Position numbers and translations under genes: made by a program
Source: Tetrapyrgos nigripes
Lineage: Eukaryota; Basidiomycota; Agaricomycetes; Agaricales; Campanellaceae
NCBI GenBank assembly: GCA_013368315.1
Contig: JAACJM010000007.1
Coordinates: 806,001-870,000, forward strand
Reading direction: 5' to 3'
DNA length: 64,000 nucleotides
Notes under the pieces: generated by a model
Seen by the model: only the letters and a program-made list of their open reading frames with translations
What the model was told of the DNA's origin: nothing
Databases searched by the model: none
Shown: one piece after another, positions 13,139-24,843 of the stretch
Layout of the letters: each line of letters starts with the position of its first letter
Position numbering within the stretch: the first letter of the stretch is position 1

Positions 13139-14718
13139 ATGTCTACAAGGGCACTCTCTTCGTTACCGTTACCCCCGTCGACTCTCGCTGTCCTGAAGGA
13201 ATCAGGTTACGAAACACTAGGAGACCTGAAATGTTATCAGTCTCCCGATCAACTCACGGATGGTAAGCCTCTTGCTCCGATTTTGCTTTCTCTTGACGAT
13301 GACAAAGGTTATACTAAAGCTCTGAAGATACCACTGTCCGCTTCCCAAAGTCTCTTTTCCGCAACCCAGGATCCGAGTCGGACAGGTGCATCAAGCTCTG
13401 CATCGCCTCTTACACAATCTCTTGCTTCTATCGTCTCGTCAAGAAAGCGTTCACTAGATGTGATTGCCACACAGTGTTCCCCTGTGGATTCACTTTTAAA
13501 TGGTGGTCTTCGTCGGGGGCATATTTTGGAGATATCCGGTCCTCCAGGCAGTCCGAAAGAGCTGATTGCTAAGGGGATCATGAATTCGTTCATTATGGCT
13601 GGCGAGGAGGTCCTTTTCGTCGGTTTGTCATTGTTCACATGCTTGACGGAATACTGACATACTCTCTGACGTTCTAGATTGTCAAAATGCGACAAACCCC
13701 GCGTCTCTGGATGAGCTTCTCAAGAGTGCGTTTTCTTGGTTATTAATATCAATGGGTAAGACTCTACTGACGTGTACTGACCGTACGCGAGTCAGACCCT
13801 CGTCACCGACGTTTAGTGTCCTATGTCGAGATGCACACCTTGCCTGAACTGATGATCTTCTTCAACAACACAACCAACTACTTGGCGTCGAGGCCCAATG
13901 TTTGTGTTTACAACTTCACAATACTTATTGTTATTTTGATTTCTTTGATGCATAGATCGCACTCATTGTCCTCAACTCAATATCCTTCCCATTCCTCAAT
14001 GCATTCACCCTGAAGAAGTCCGCTAAGTCAGTTCTTCTGGAGCAGATCAAACAGAAATTGTTGAAATTGTGTACGAATCGGAATATGACTGTGAGTATAC
14101 TGTCGTTCTTCCTTGTTAATCCACTGAATTTATTCGCTATTGTAGATCGTCTCTACTACGCAACTTTCCACCAAACTCATCAAACCAGATGGTTCTTCAG
14201 GTAGCTTTGATACTGAAGGAGCGCGAGGCATGATGATGGCGCCGTTCGGTGTGTATGCTTCTCTCTCTCTCTCTCTCTCCCTCTCTCTCTCTCCGCGTCA
14301 CTCCTCTGTCAATCCTTAAATGTCTGACCCCGCTACTGATTTAATGACCCTTACTTATAGGTGCAGCCTACCTTCCACCTGGGCGATCATACCGTTTGCA
14401 AGTGACACTGGATATGGGTCGTTCAGGGTACGTGCAATTGTCTCTTTTCAATACCTTGCGTTTTCGTTGAGGATCACCTACTTGAATATTGACCAGTACT
14501 CTACGTCTCCTGTCTTCACCAAATACTCGAACAAAACCATCTGGAGACGGAAATAGGAAAGATCAGCCGAGGCAAATGGTGAACCAGAACGTGATCATCA
14601 AGCAGAGGTTTTTACTTGTGAGCGGAATCATGTCATTGTGTCCGTGCACACTCAAGTTGATATTTTGCTTTTACTGTAGGGTAATGGAAACTTGATATCG
14701 TTGAATGAAGTTGCATAG
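13139..14718 (+). CDS. RecA/RAD51-family paralogue, degenerate Walker motifs
   Basis: Probable homologous-recombination mediator of the RAD51 paralogue group (RAD51B/C-like), acting in the nucleus with RAD51. It starts at MSTRALSSLPLPP; seven introns join in frame to a final exon GNGNLISLNEVA and stop. Expected length is about 345 residues. The paralogue core is seen in CSPVDSLLNGGLRRGHILEISG, here cited in parts: LNGGLRRG precedes the P-loop, and NIALIVLNSISFPFLN sits at the Walker B strand. The P-loop reads GPPGSPKE: the Lys is kept, but the second Gly and the final Ser/Thr of GxxGxGK[ST] are Pro and Glu. Walker B has Asn where Asp is usual. ATP hydrolysis is therefore doubtful; a structural role is more likely. 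A dinucleotide CT tract fills the intron near 14259-14293. Exact orthology among RAD51B, C and D types or fungal Rad55/57 is uncertain. Confidence 0.75.
14259..14293. repeat. CT dinucleotide microsatellite in intron
   Basis: About 35 bp of almost pure CT, with one CC break, lies just after a splice donor within the RAD51-paralogue gene. It is likely length-variable between strains. Confidence 0.85.
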
Positions 14719-15265
14719 AACTTGGAACCTTTTTCGTGCAGTCTGGTCCTTGCTCTCAGGACATTTCTCGGTTTCTTGGGCTAGTGACCATGTCCACCTA
14801 TTCATAGACGTCAGTGGGCTTCTTCCCGGCTTGTTTTCTCGATCACCTTAAATAAAAGGCTGTGTTTTTCACTTCCGATGATCCGCCAAATAAAATTGTG
14901 GTCGGCGGCATATTTTTTCATCCTATCTTCTTGTTCTCGCCAGCATTCCTAGACTGAGATTATTACCGATCTGCGTCACATTTTGGTCTTCATCCGTATC
15001 TTGTGTTTTATGTCTTGCTGTCAACCTTGTTTAAAATCTCTTGTCTTATTACTCACGTCTCAGTCTCAGTCTTGGAGTCGCTTGTCCTCTCAAAGACCTT
15101 TTGTGACCTCTTACGTCCTCTTATGCTGAAGGCGCTTGCAATTCACGATAAGACCTCAACCAATCCCATCTCCATCTTCACGTCGTATCCTAAAGCCAAT
15201 AACACAACCAAGTCCAAAATAATCCAAGTTCAAAATCAAAGCCGGAACGACTGACAACGATATTG
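14719..15265. other. Intergenic, no gene seen
   Basis: T-rich and without a credible coding frame. It holds the 3' flank of the RAD51 paralogue and the promoter of the hydrolase, both on the plus strand. Confidence 0.5.
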
Positions 15266-17261
15266 ATGCCGTCCTTCATCACCTTAAACGTTGAAGGAGG
15301 TCCTCAAAAATTTCGATATGCTATTTCTACCCCTACGAATACCAATGCAGATGCTAACGGTGGAGGTGGCTCGAGGATTGATCCTACCCTTCCAACTATT
15401 CTATTTCTGCATCCGGTGTTTATAGGACAGGAGGGCTTTACTCGTTCGTTTCGTTTCGCGCTTTTTCCCTTCTTTTCATGATGTTGTTCCGCTCCGCTCT
15501 GTTTCTTTGCTTCAATATCGTTCCGCTTCCTCTCGATGCTAATGTCAACTCCCGTTCCTCCCAACAGTCCAATTCATTGACCCCGACCTCAGACGCTTTA
15601 ATCTCGTCACGCTTGATTTGAGAGGACACGGCGGGACGGGTGGAACGGTACCCGAAGGCTACGGTCAGGAGATGGCGGCGAGGGATATAAGGGTGTTTAT
15701 GGTAAATTTTCTTTTCGCATCCTCGGGTATTACTGTATAGTGGCGTTGGATGTACCTATGTGCTAATGATGGAGCTGGAGTTGGCGACAACGGCGAGAGA
15801 CTGAGGAGATTCTGGTGTCCAAATTGTCCTGGTTTTATGGCTTGGAAACTCCTTACTCGATAACTTATATCCTTGACTTTCAGGACACCCTCTCTCTTCC
15901 ACCGTGCCACATCTTCGCTCTGTCTATGGGCACACTTATTGGGCTTGAGCTAGCCGTGACGCATCCCGGAAAGGTATTATCATTATTTTTTGTGTCGGGG
16001 GTCTGTCTAGAGGAGGTGAGCTTGCTTCTCCAGTAGAGGTTTTCGATGTCGATGTCATTGATCGTTCGCTCGAGCAGATTCCCGGCGTAGCTCAAGTTCG
16101 TAAAGAAATTCACGATACTTGGCTCAAGGGATCCGAAAAACCTAGGTTCAAGAGGAGTAAGGCGGAGAACGAAGAACTGAAGTATGCAGGGAGTGGAGGC
16201 ATTCAGTTGGCTTTCCGAAAATCCAATGTGAAAGGGGAGTTTATTTGCGCGTGAGTTGCTTTCTCTCAAAAGTTCTAATCCAACCTGTTCGAATCTAACG
16301 AAACGACCGTCTGATACGTGACAGGTTAAGAACTCACGTATGGGATCAATGCTATACCAACTGGGACACGGAGTTCTTGTCTACATATTCCCTCGTCACG
16401 TACGAGATCCTCGTTAACCGTCGTGTTCATTCTGTGGAGAGGATACGAGCCACCATCGGTAGCCACTCAAACTCAAAAGCTAGAGGGGGTATACCCGTCA
16501 AATTGGTATATTGCATGGACGACATTGCTTACCCGTTGGCGTATACGGAGAGATTTAGGGATTTATTAGAGGAGGCTGGTGTAGCCACTGTACCAGGCTC
16601 GGGGGGAGGAGGAGTAGAGATCGAGACAGTAGAAGGTGCGACGCATTTTGGCAGTATTCAAGATGGGGAAAAGTGAGTCCTACTTCCTCCTTCGAGTTAC
16701 TCCACCCTTCTTTTGTGTGTGGGTGTGGGTGCGTGTGTTTTTCGGTTTTGTTTCCCTTGCTCCAGTTAAGCTGCAGTTCAGAAGAATGACATGACGATCG
16801 TGGACGAAGCTGATGCATACATGAACATGTACTTACCGCGGACGTTATAATGTTTGTTGAACAGGATTAACCCAATCTTCTACAAATTCCTGATGGAGAC
16901 CGCACTCCCCGCTACTGATTACGATATGGACGCCTTGCCTACTACGTTGGATCCGGCCGAGGTTCCAAGCTCTCCATGGGATGTGAGTGTGTTCAGATCT
17001 TTTCTTCATTTTTTCTCGCATTCAATATATTCCTTTCTCGTGTTCCATACAATATACACTCCTTTTCCTTCCTCTGCCTTACAGGCTGATCTCATCGAAG
17101 CTGGCTGGAAAAAGGGATTCCGATCAGAGAAAGGCGAAGAAGAAGAACAGGAACAGGAACAGGAACAGGAACAGGAACAGGAAGAAGAAGAAGAAGAAGA
17201 AGAGGACGAGTTCAAGTTTCCAGCTCAGATTATTGTTCGAGTTGATTGCACGGAGGATTGA
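15266..17261 (+). CDS. Alpha/beta hydrolase fold protein
   Basis: Serine hydrolase or esterase-like enzyme of the alpha/beta fold; substrate unknown. It starts MPSFITLNVEGG. The oxyanion region ILFLHPVFIGQEGFT and the strand LDLRGHGGTGG lead to the nucleophile elbow FALSMGTLIG (Ser in S-M-G; Ala replaces the first Gly of GxSxG). The acid is probably in VYCMDDIAYP and the catalytic His in VEGATHFGSI. Six introns resolve in frame, including a 66-nt intron after CLEE that removes an apparent stop near 16034. The last exon carries an unusual tail of alternating Glu-Gln followed by poly-Glu before the ending CTED. The core resembles 3-oxoadipate enol-lactonase-like hydrolases, a common unassigned family in Agaricomycetes. 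Confidence 0.85.
17140..17205. repeat. In-frame GAACAG/GAA repeat
   Basis: A run of GAACAG hexamers followed by GAA triplets encodes the Glu-Gln and poly-Glu tail of the alpha/beta hydrolase. The unit lengths are multiples of three, so length changes keep the frame. Confidence 0.9.
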
Positions 17262-18020
17262 GGCCAAAACTCGGAGGTCAAGGTTGAGTTGAGGCCCTCT
17301 TCATTTGGTTTTCTGTTTTTCTTTCTTTATCTTTCTCTTTCGTTCTCTTTTCATTGTATAAGTACGTGACACTGCCAGTGCCAGGTTGCGTTTATGTACA
17401 TACGCGTACGAGTAGTAACTAGTCGTACCAGGCTTCCCTTCGAGCTTGCTCTTTCCCTTTTCTGTTGATGTACATCTACTAGTTCACGTATAACTTACGT
17501 TTACCTAGAACTAAAAATCTAAGTACTCGAACGTGAGTTGACCGCCCTATCCCTCCTATCTTATATCTGCATTGCCAATTGTAGCGCCGAGCATCGTGAT
17601 AAGGTGGTGGCTTCAACATCCCTCCGAGTCCCGTCTTTCCCTTCTTCCTTCTCACCCTTTCCCTATCCCTCTCTCTAGATGTATTTCGAGCTTTCTCATC
17701 GTATTCATGTACCCTTATCGGACACAAGCCTGGTGTAGTTGGTTATCACATCCGTGTAGCGTCTTCATTACATAATGTTGAACGTAGAGCTGACAGTCTA
17801 TGCGGGTGCGGGCAATACCGTATTCTGTACCGTCCGTACCGTCGACAATCCTGGGACTGAGGCTACGGGACCAACCGCGTCGGTATGAACCTATATCAGA
17901 CACGGCCGTGTCCGTAACGGTACGGTGGCTATCCTGGTCCTATCCATGAAGCGCTCACCGTTGTTCTTCTAGCTACACTCTGTAACCTGTTGAAGTGGAA
18001 GACACTAAACTCTGACCTCA
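17262..18020. other. Intergenic, no gene seen
   Basis: Pyrimidine-rich 3' flank of the hydrolase and short AT/GTAC-rich stretches. Around 17800-17930 the sequence is rich in CGGTAC/GTACCGTCC words without a clear period. No supported gene. Confidence 0.45.
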
Positions 18021-18760
18021 TTTCGACATCATCTTCACAGCTGAGAATGTCGTCAAGAAAGATGCCGAGTTCGATTTACGTCCTCAGCAGTACACATGCC
18101 TTCTCGGGGAAAACGATACGCTTTCCGTCCACGCCACGATCCCAGATTCAGCCAAGTATAAGGTCAAAGCGGACGGTACACCCAACAAACCCGTATCAAA
18201 TCAGAATACCTCAGTCGCTGTGTCTGGCCAAATTACCCGTGCCTAGTCCCGACTCCGAAGAACGTGCAGGTCAATTAGATCCGTGTCTCAGTTGACTCCA
18301 TCCTTTTCCTTGGGAGATGTAGCTCTCACTCCAACGCAGAAACCACCAGTAAGCGTTCTTACCTTGCTCTGAACTTAGCCTGGAGACCAGTCTTTATAGA
18401 GGAAGCAGATAAAATCGGAATCGTTCTTTGTATAACTTCTTCTCACTCAACTGTCTCAACAGCTCATGTCCGCACTCAGAAAGGAAAACACCACAAGAAG
18501 TGGTTTGATTTTGATGCCAAAGACATTACCGAACCTGCTCCTGATGATGAACTTGAACCGAGTCCTCCGAAACAGATAAGTAAAAGGAGACGGGGGAAGA
18601 AGGACCACAGACCGGTCGACAATCAACTGGACGAGAGTACTACGCGTTTCCCTCATCTTGTCGTTCCGAAGCCTGTGACTCCAAGGAGAGACTCTGCTTG
18701 GACTCTGCATTACGCGGACGGATTGGCCAATCGTAGGCTATTGCGTGGAAGTGGATGAGG
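18021..18760 (+). pseudogene. Possible degraded hypothetical gene
   Basis: Coding-like stretches in one frame: VVKKDAEFDLRPQQYTCLLG from about 18047, then QLTPSFSLGDVALTPTQKPP near 18292-18350 followed by a good GTAAGC donor. In the same frame a TAG falls between them near 18244. A later block with KKWFDFDAKDITEPAP and PHLVVPKPVTPRR (about 18498-18757) sits behind an acceptor CAACAG near 18462 and ends in a stop. The phases do not all agree, so this is either a gene I cannot splice or a decayed one. No domain recognised. Confidence 0.3.
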
Positions 18761-19208
18761 ATACTTTGAAGGACCAAGATGTTCACTTCGTGTAGATCAT
18801 ATGGTGCGAAGCTGTGGAATAGATATGACGCTGGGAAGCGGTTGGGCGTCAATGAGGCAACGATGAGGATGGCTGTAGAAGATTCTTGCAACGAAAAGTT
18901 GTGGGGTGTACATATGTGTGCACCGAGCCTTCTTCGGCGCTATGGTGATGAGGAACTTAGGGTCATTGAGCTTGAGACTCAAGATATCCTGAACACTTGA
19001 GCTGTTGTGAGTATGAGGAGGCCTAGGCTGAAGGCTTGTTCAGGAAGACGCGCAGATCCGACGCGGACCTCTTTCTTCTCGTACTCTCATGTCCAGATAC
19101 ATCGACAATCTCAACAGTTCTCTGTGTCCGAAATCAAGAGAACTCATTCAAGATTGACTCGCAGCTGCTTAAACTGACCCTACTATCTTGTAGTCTTCAG
19201 CCTCAAAC

Positions 19209-19236
19209 TTTTTTTTTGGGGGGGGGGGGGGGGGGG
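19209..19236. repeat. T9-G19 homopolymer run
   Basis: Nine T followed directly by nineteen G, in noncoding sequence. The length should be treated as uncertain because such runs are error-prone in sequencing. Confidence 0.8.
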
Positions 19237-19539
19237 TTGATGGAATCGAGAATGTGAGGCTTGCCAGGCAGAATTTAGGTATATATGGGCAGGAAATGCG
19301 ATGCTAGCTCGTCGGGATAGGTGAGTCGTCGATTTCACTCGGTCACAAAACTTGGGTTCATGCAAGGACTTCTGAACCTCAAGTTTACACACTGTGTTCC
19401 TACCGCTGGTGGATACATTGGACTCTCTATCAACCCCTGAACGTACATCTATTGTTCTATTTCATTGAAAAAATGCGACAAATTGTTCTTTTCAACCCTT
19501 GTGCACCGATGACGGTCCTCCCGTTTGCGATTACCTTCA

Positions 19540-20815
19540 ATCCTTCAGTCCTTCGACCGCGATCGCCAAGACATAGGAACATCAGGCGAAGCTTATAAAC
19601 TTCCCGCTCATTCTGGTGATTCTTCAGGGCAACTTCCCTATACGCCAGTCACTCTTTTACCGTCGTCGTGTAACAACCATGGTCGTTGTTTCCACCTTCC
19701 TTTTGGCTTCTGCGTTGACTGTTGCCGGCAACCCACTCGTTCGTTCTCCGCAACACAATTCTCGCAATCTTCATGCACATGCTCGCGCTGCCTCGACCGC
19801 CTGCTCCAAGACTATCTATGTTCTCCCAACCAAACGTAGTCCCGCTTCCAAATTCCGCCCCAACCTAGGCGACGTCTATCCAGGCTCCCCCAACTCACTG
19901 AAAAAGGTAGCGTTAGACAATGCCAGGACAGCATGCGACTGCTTCCTCGGGCCTGTCCAGGCCTCCATAGTCACATGCTCCACAACCATAACGGCCACGT
20001 CGGCATCACGCAGACTTCCACTGCCACTGCCGCTGTCACTGTTCCCGCAGGGACTTTGGTCAAGGTCAGCACCGTAACCGAAACATCCACCCATTCCAGC
20101 ACCGTCATGACCACAACCACCGCCACGACTACTCAAACCGCCCACACGACTCCAACGACGACCGTGTCCACGACAGGAACAGCCGCAGCTCCCACAGTCC
20201 ACAGTCACCAAAACCCAAGTACGGTCTGACTATGTCAATGTCCTTCCGGGCACGAACCGCGGTTGCCTTTGGGGTGCGGGCGCGATCACTAGAGTGCTTA
20301 GCAACAGAAACCCAGGACCAAACCATGATTACGCAGGACCTGCGAGCGATTGTCTGGCAATATGTGAGGGGTCTTCGGGATGTCAGGTTGCGTGGCTTAT
20401 AGTGAATGGGGCGGGCGATATCTTTTGTGAATGGTCTACTACCATTTATAGGCCAGAGTATGTGTATTCTGGGTATACCCAGTTTACGTTTGCGGCGGGG
20501 TTCTCCAGAGTGGTATGATGTGATGTACAATGTAGACGCCACGACTTGGGTATGAATGTAGCTGCCCACTGTACATACTTGCAGTGTACGTAGACTTCGG
20601 TTTCACATTTTCAGTTGGTACAAGTTAGTCGGTAGGGTTGTAAGGTTTTTTTCTCTGCTTTTCTCCCCTCGGAATACTACGTTGTCGAGTTTTCTTCATT
20701 CTTATTCTTCAGTTTTCAGTTTTCTTTGGGTTTTCACAGTGCACTGCCCAAGCAGCGAAGTAGGGTAATTTCTCTCCGAACCCGAGTCTCTCCTAACCCG
20801 AGTCTCCTACAGGAT
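19540..20815 (+). repeat. Diverged inverted copy of LysM-gene locus
   Basis: This segment matches, in inverted orientation, the locus at about 35950-38600, including 5' flank (gaccgcgatcgccaagac onwards), the signal-peptide exon, the 3' exons and 3' flank (cacgact...gggtat and ttttcacagtgcac words). The LysM exons (about 1.2 kb) are missing here. The shared flanks show that a genomic segment was duplicated, not a spliced mRNA. Confidence 0.85.
19679..20518 (+). pseudogene. LysM-gene partial copy, LysM domains deleted
   Basis: Begins with the same signal peptide as the gene at 38453 (MVVVSTFLLASALTVAGNPL and LVRSPQHN, differing by Ser/Pro just after) and runs to CSKTI. It then jumps to KFRPNLGDVYPGSPNSLKK, which in the other copy lies after all three LysM domains. 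Compared with that copy there is a one-base deletion near 19997 (GCCACGTCGG against GCCACCGTCGG), then a seven-base duplication near 20192-20206 that restores the frame. The Thr/Ser-rich stalk is therefore read out of frame between them. The Cys-containing C-terminal module (DYAGPASDCLAICEG to FSRVV) is intact here, while it is split in the other copy. Probably a pseudogene; a product with a stop near 20077 is possible. Confidence 0.75.
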
Positions 20816-21020
20816 ATGTCACCATTCTGCTACAGTCTACGTATATGTATCATGTAACATTGGCCAATTATCATTTACTACCATTTACCTTTCACCCTCT
20901 GCATTGTACATAATCAAGTCCTTCCTTATAGTCCCTCAGCGCCGCAAACTGCCAGTGGCCTCTCGATCAACCAAGCCACAAGTGACGACTGAGCCATTAA
21001 CACTCCGCGTGCACTAGGCA

Positions 21021-23984
21021 CTACTTCGTAGGATCCTCAACCTTCAACTCATACCTCTTCTCCAAAAGACCTTCTTCCATCGCTTTAATCTCTGCAAGGT
21101 ATCCGGATCACGATAAACGTCAGGACCCAATTGCTCTGAATCAATTGGACAAAAAAAATCTAGAGAAAACACTCACGCAACGCAAGATGTTTCGAATGGA
21201 ACCTACACTGTCCCAGCCCTCCTGTCATATACCACAACCCAGGTACACCTAAATTCCTATACACCCCCCTTAGTTCGCCTTCGGGATCTATACCCCATAT
21301 GCGTCGACATTTCTGGGCGGAGACGGGATCACAGATGCGGCGGATACTTGTGCGAAAGTCGGCATAACTGGATGCCAATGCGATCGATTATTTGGAGAGC
21401 CAGGGAATCAATATTGAGGTGAGCGACCATAGATGAGAATCACTGGCGTGTACGGATACTCACCCAGTGGCAAAAATAATAACATCTGCCTCCAACTTAC
21501 TCCCATTCTCGAACAAAATCCCATCCTCTGTAAATCGTTCAATGAGACTATCGTTCTTGAGCTTTATCTTCCCATCGATGATGAGCTGACTTGCTCCGAC
21601 GTCTAATCATTATATATTTATAGATATTCAGTATAAGCGCCGCAGGTTGTGGCAAAACAGAGAAAGGAAGAAAAAGGGTTGAAGAGTTGGAAGAGAGACA
21701 ATGACTCTTAGGCTTTAGAAGGTCAAGATTTGGAAAGGTCGGGACTTAAGACGCACCGAAATAATACCCTCCAACCTTCTTCGCAGCTCTCAGAGCGAAT
21801 CCAGTACCTTCAGGGCCTGAAGTGAGCTTGAATCCTACTTTCATGAGGTTTTCGAGGAGCTCTCTGTTAGGGTCATTCAACGGATTTCCAGTCATTTTCG
21901 TAAATGACAGTAAGGTATATGTACCTATCCAACTCTTCAATCTCCTTCGTCCTCCTCTGCAACATCCCATTCATCCCTATAAAGAAGGGGAACGAGGCTT
22001 GAATTCGATCTGCTATATCGGTTGGGGGGCCACCTTCGCTGAATAGGCCTGGTTACGAGCCGGAAAGAAAGGTTGAATGAACGGATGAATGCATAAATCC
22101 AATGAAACACCGAACGAAAGTACATACCGCCCATCACCTTATACCCATTCCTCACCGTCATAACATATGTAGGTCCACGTTGGACCATTGTTACATCTGT
22201 AAAAGGACTCAGACTTGAACTCGACGAGTGAATTGGCTACATCTCACTCACCAACCCCATTATATACACAATCAGCCGCAATATCATGCCCAGACGTACA
22301 AGAACCTATGACGGCTATCTTTTTGCCCAGGTGGTCAGAGGCGCTTCTGTGTTGGACGGAATGGAGGATTTGGCCTTTGAATTTGTCCTATGTAGATTGG
22401 TGGTGTAAGTAAAGACGACAGAGAAGAAGATGGATAGATAAACATAATAGACGCACGCACCATACCAGCAATATCCGGACTATCAGGTTCACCTGCTCCG
22501 AAACCCGTCGCGAAAATGACGTGCTTGACGTTGTGAAAGACACGCTCTTCATAATCGAGGATCCTTTGTCCCCTTTCATCAATCCCCACCCATTCCGAGT
22601 CGAGATTGCTGGAGTCGGAGTTGTTGGGTTTCTCCCGCTCCCGGCGAATATGCACCTCCCAAGTCCCCTTATCCTCGAGATAGTGCGCTTTCGTAACGGT
22701 AGAGGAGGTCCAACAGCTGAGTTCCATAAATTCGGCGTAGGCTTCTAGCCAGCCTGCGAGCTACACGAAGTTACTATCAGTACGTGAACGCTAAGACAGC
22801 AAATATAACAGAGGAAGGACGAGAAGTATTAATTCACGTACGCACTTTGGCAGCGGGGGCATATTCAGGCCAGTTGGGAGGAAAGCTGTCAAAATCTGGG
22901 AGTCAGACCACAGCGTGTACAGCTGGAGGAATGGATTAAAGGATCGACATACGGCATGTATGGGAGGTGATCATTATCTGTAGAAAAAGACCCATGTCCA
23001 CGTCATTAGCCTGAACTTACAACATCGGCGATCGAGAAAACAAAAATCATACTCACAAACCGGATCATGCAAACACAACGCCTCATACCTCTTCCTCCAA
23101 TTATCCCCAATCCTCGGCAACTTATCCACAATCAATGTCGGAACCTCCAACATCTTCAACCTCGCTCCTACTGTTAATCCACTTTGAGACCCTCCTACCA
23201 CAACGACTTTGGGGTCTTCATCGACAAATTCGATTTCCCTTCGACGTTGAGCAATCCAGCTGGAGCCTCCGAGACCGTGAGCGAGTTGGCGATTGCGCAG
23301 AGCACCTATTTTCTCGGGGAAAGATTGAAGGTCTTCAAGGTGGGTGAACAAGCAGTGACATTTCCATTCTATGTTCATGTTCTTGTTCGAGTTAGACGTA
23401 GATTCGGATGCGGAAGAGTCCAAGTCCGAGCCGTTAACGGTGTTGGAGGGAATAGGACCCGTAATATAAACAGGAACAGGAATAAGCCTCCCAATTCCCG
23501 ACCCAATCCCCACATCTCCAATTCTAAACGAGAACATAAACTGTATCCACGCGATATCGGGGTAAGGAAATTGAACAGAGATATACTCTGGTGATTGTAG
23601 GTTGAGGTTTCCTAGCTTTGCTTGTTCGAGACGGTCTGTCAAAAATTGTCTAATTTGCGAAGGACCAGTGAAAGAACGAAAATCCCAAGTGAGAGCTAGG
23701 ATATCTCGCCAGTAGCATTCGGTGTGGAAGAGGGAGGTCACGATAGTGTCGACGCCAGTGTTGACGTTGGATTTGATAGAGGTACCGCCAGAAGGAGAGG
23801 TAGAGGCGGTAGAAGAGGCATCAACCGCAGAACTAAACTCTGCGAACCATTTCTCAGCGATTCGACGGGCTTCGGTTGGGTCAGTTGGGATTTGCTCAGT
23901 TTCGATGCCGAGATGGTCAAGAGTGGGTAGGGGAAAACCTCCAGTAGGCAGGTCTTCGCCCCGTGGTTCTGGGTTTATGGCCAT
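21021..23984 (-). CDS. Flavin-containing monooxygenase-like protein
   Basis: NADPH- and FAD-dependent monooxygenase of the FMO/class B type; substrate unknown. It starts MAINPEPRGED. The first about 200 residues resemble an NTF2/SnoaL-like domain (ECYWRDILALTWDFRSFTG). The FAD fold is VVVVGGSQSGLTVGARL with PRIGDNWRKRYEALCLHDP. The FMO signature FxGxxxHS appears as FKGQILHSVQH, the NADPH fold as IAVIGSCTSGHDIAAD, and the ATG motif as VIFATGFGAG. Several introns divide it. The last exon reads EIKAMEEGLLEKRYELKVED and stop. Expected length is about 600 residues, usual for basidiomycete proteins with this two-part layout. It lies on the same strand as the DUF2855 gene upstream (gap 860 bp), so shared metabolism is possible but unproven. 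Confidence 0.85.
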
Positions 23985-24843
23985 GATAACGCTTAGTTAT
24001 CGAGAATGAACGATTGTACTAGGCAGGACAGAGCATAAAGCCCCTTTTTACAGTAGCGGTACGTGCCACGGCTTCCGAAATCATAATCAGTATTATGTCC
24101 AGGAGACAACAACGATTCTATTTATCCACCTCGAGAACACCTCGGATGCCTCTGAGTCTATAGGCATCTCCTTGATGTACCGAGTCATTTGATCGACCTT
24201 AGAGCTTCTGAAGGCATCAGATCCCCATAACCATGTGTGGCACACAAGGGGTTCTGCAAAGCGGGGGACCCGGAAAGATGCTGGAAGCTGGCAAGAGTTT
24301 GTAGACCAGCTTGGAACGACCAAGGCAAGAAAACGTCGCCCCCACCACGTGAATTGTTCGTGTCTTGACGGCAACACCCTGCAACACCCATCTCCAGTCT
24401 GAACCGTGCTTACGGGTACTATCTCATCCGTATCCGAACAGCATAATCATGTTCACCGTTGCTTCTCATTTGTTTGATGCCCAAGTGATGCCAAGCCTCA
24501 ACAGTCCAAGCCCGCACCCAAAAGGCAACTATTTCAGCTCGCTAGCATTGTTGAAAGCAATACATCCTCCCAGTAAGTAGTACATACATATTTTCTTGTC
24601 GTACAATATCGTAACAGTATGGTAGATTGCAAGAAACCAAAAGGGAACAAATGTCAAAGTGTCATGATCTGATATAGTACACCAAAAATTGAAGTTGGAA
24701 CAGGGCGGAAAAAACAGAGACAATAAATGAACGTATAAGATGAAGCAGTTAAGCAGGGACCTTGAGGTAGGTACCACCCATAAACAAAGAATAGTCCGAG
24801 CTAACTCATTCATGCATCCAAAGTCAAACCGGTAGTGCAGATA
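23985..24843. other. Intergenic, FMO promoter region
   Basis: No gene recognised. The part next to 23985 is the FMO promoter; the part near 24500-24843 is 3' flank of the DUF2855 gene. A purine-rich tract lies at about 24650-24730. Confidence 0.5.

Noticed and set aside
13121..13141. TTG as start of the RAD51 paralogue
   Set aside because: The ATG at 13139 is the normal choice; non-ATG starts need evidence that is not here.
15985..16080. Apparent premature stop in the alpha/beta hydrolase after CLEE
   Set aside because: A 66-nt GTGAGC...GAGCAG intron removes it and restores the frame to IPGVAQVRKE.
19876..20211. Minus-strand Gly/Cys-rich frame in the LysM-less copy
   Set aside because: Antisense of the Thr/Ser-rich stalk; composition is explained by ACN repeats.
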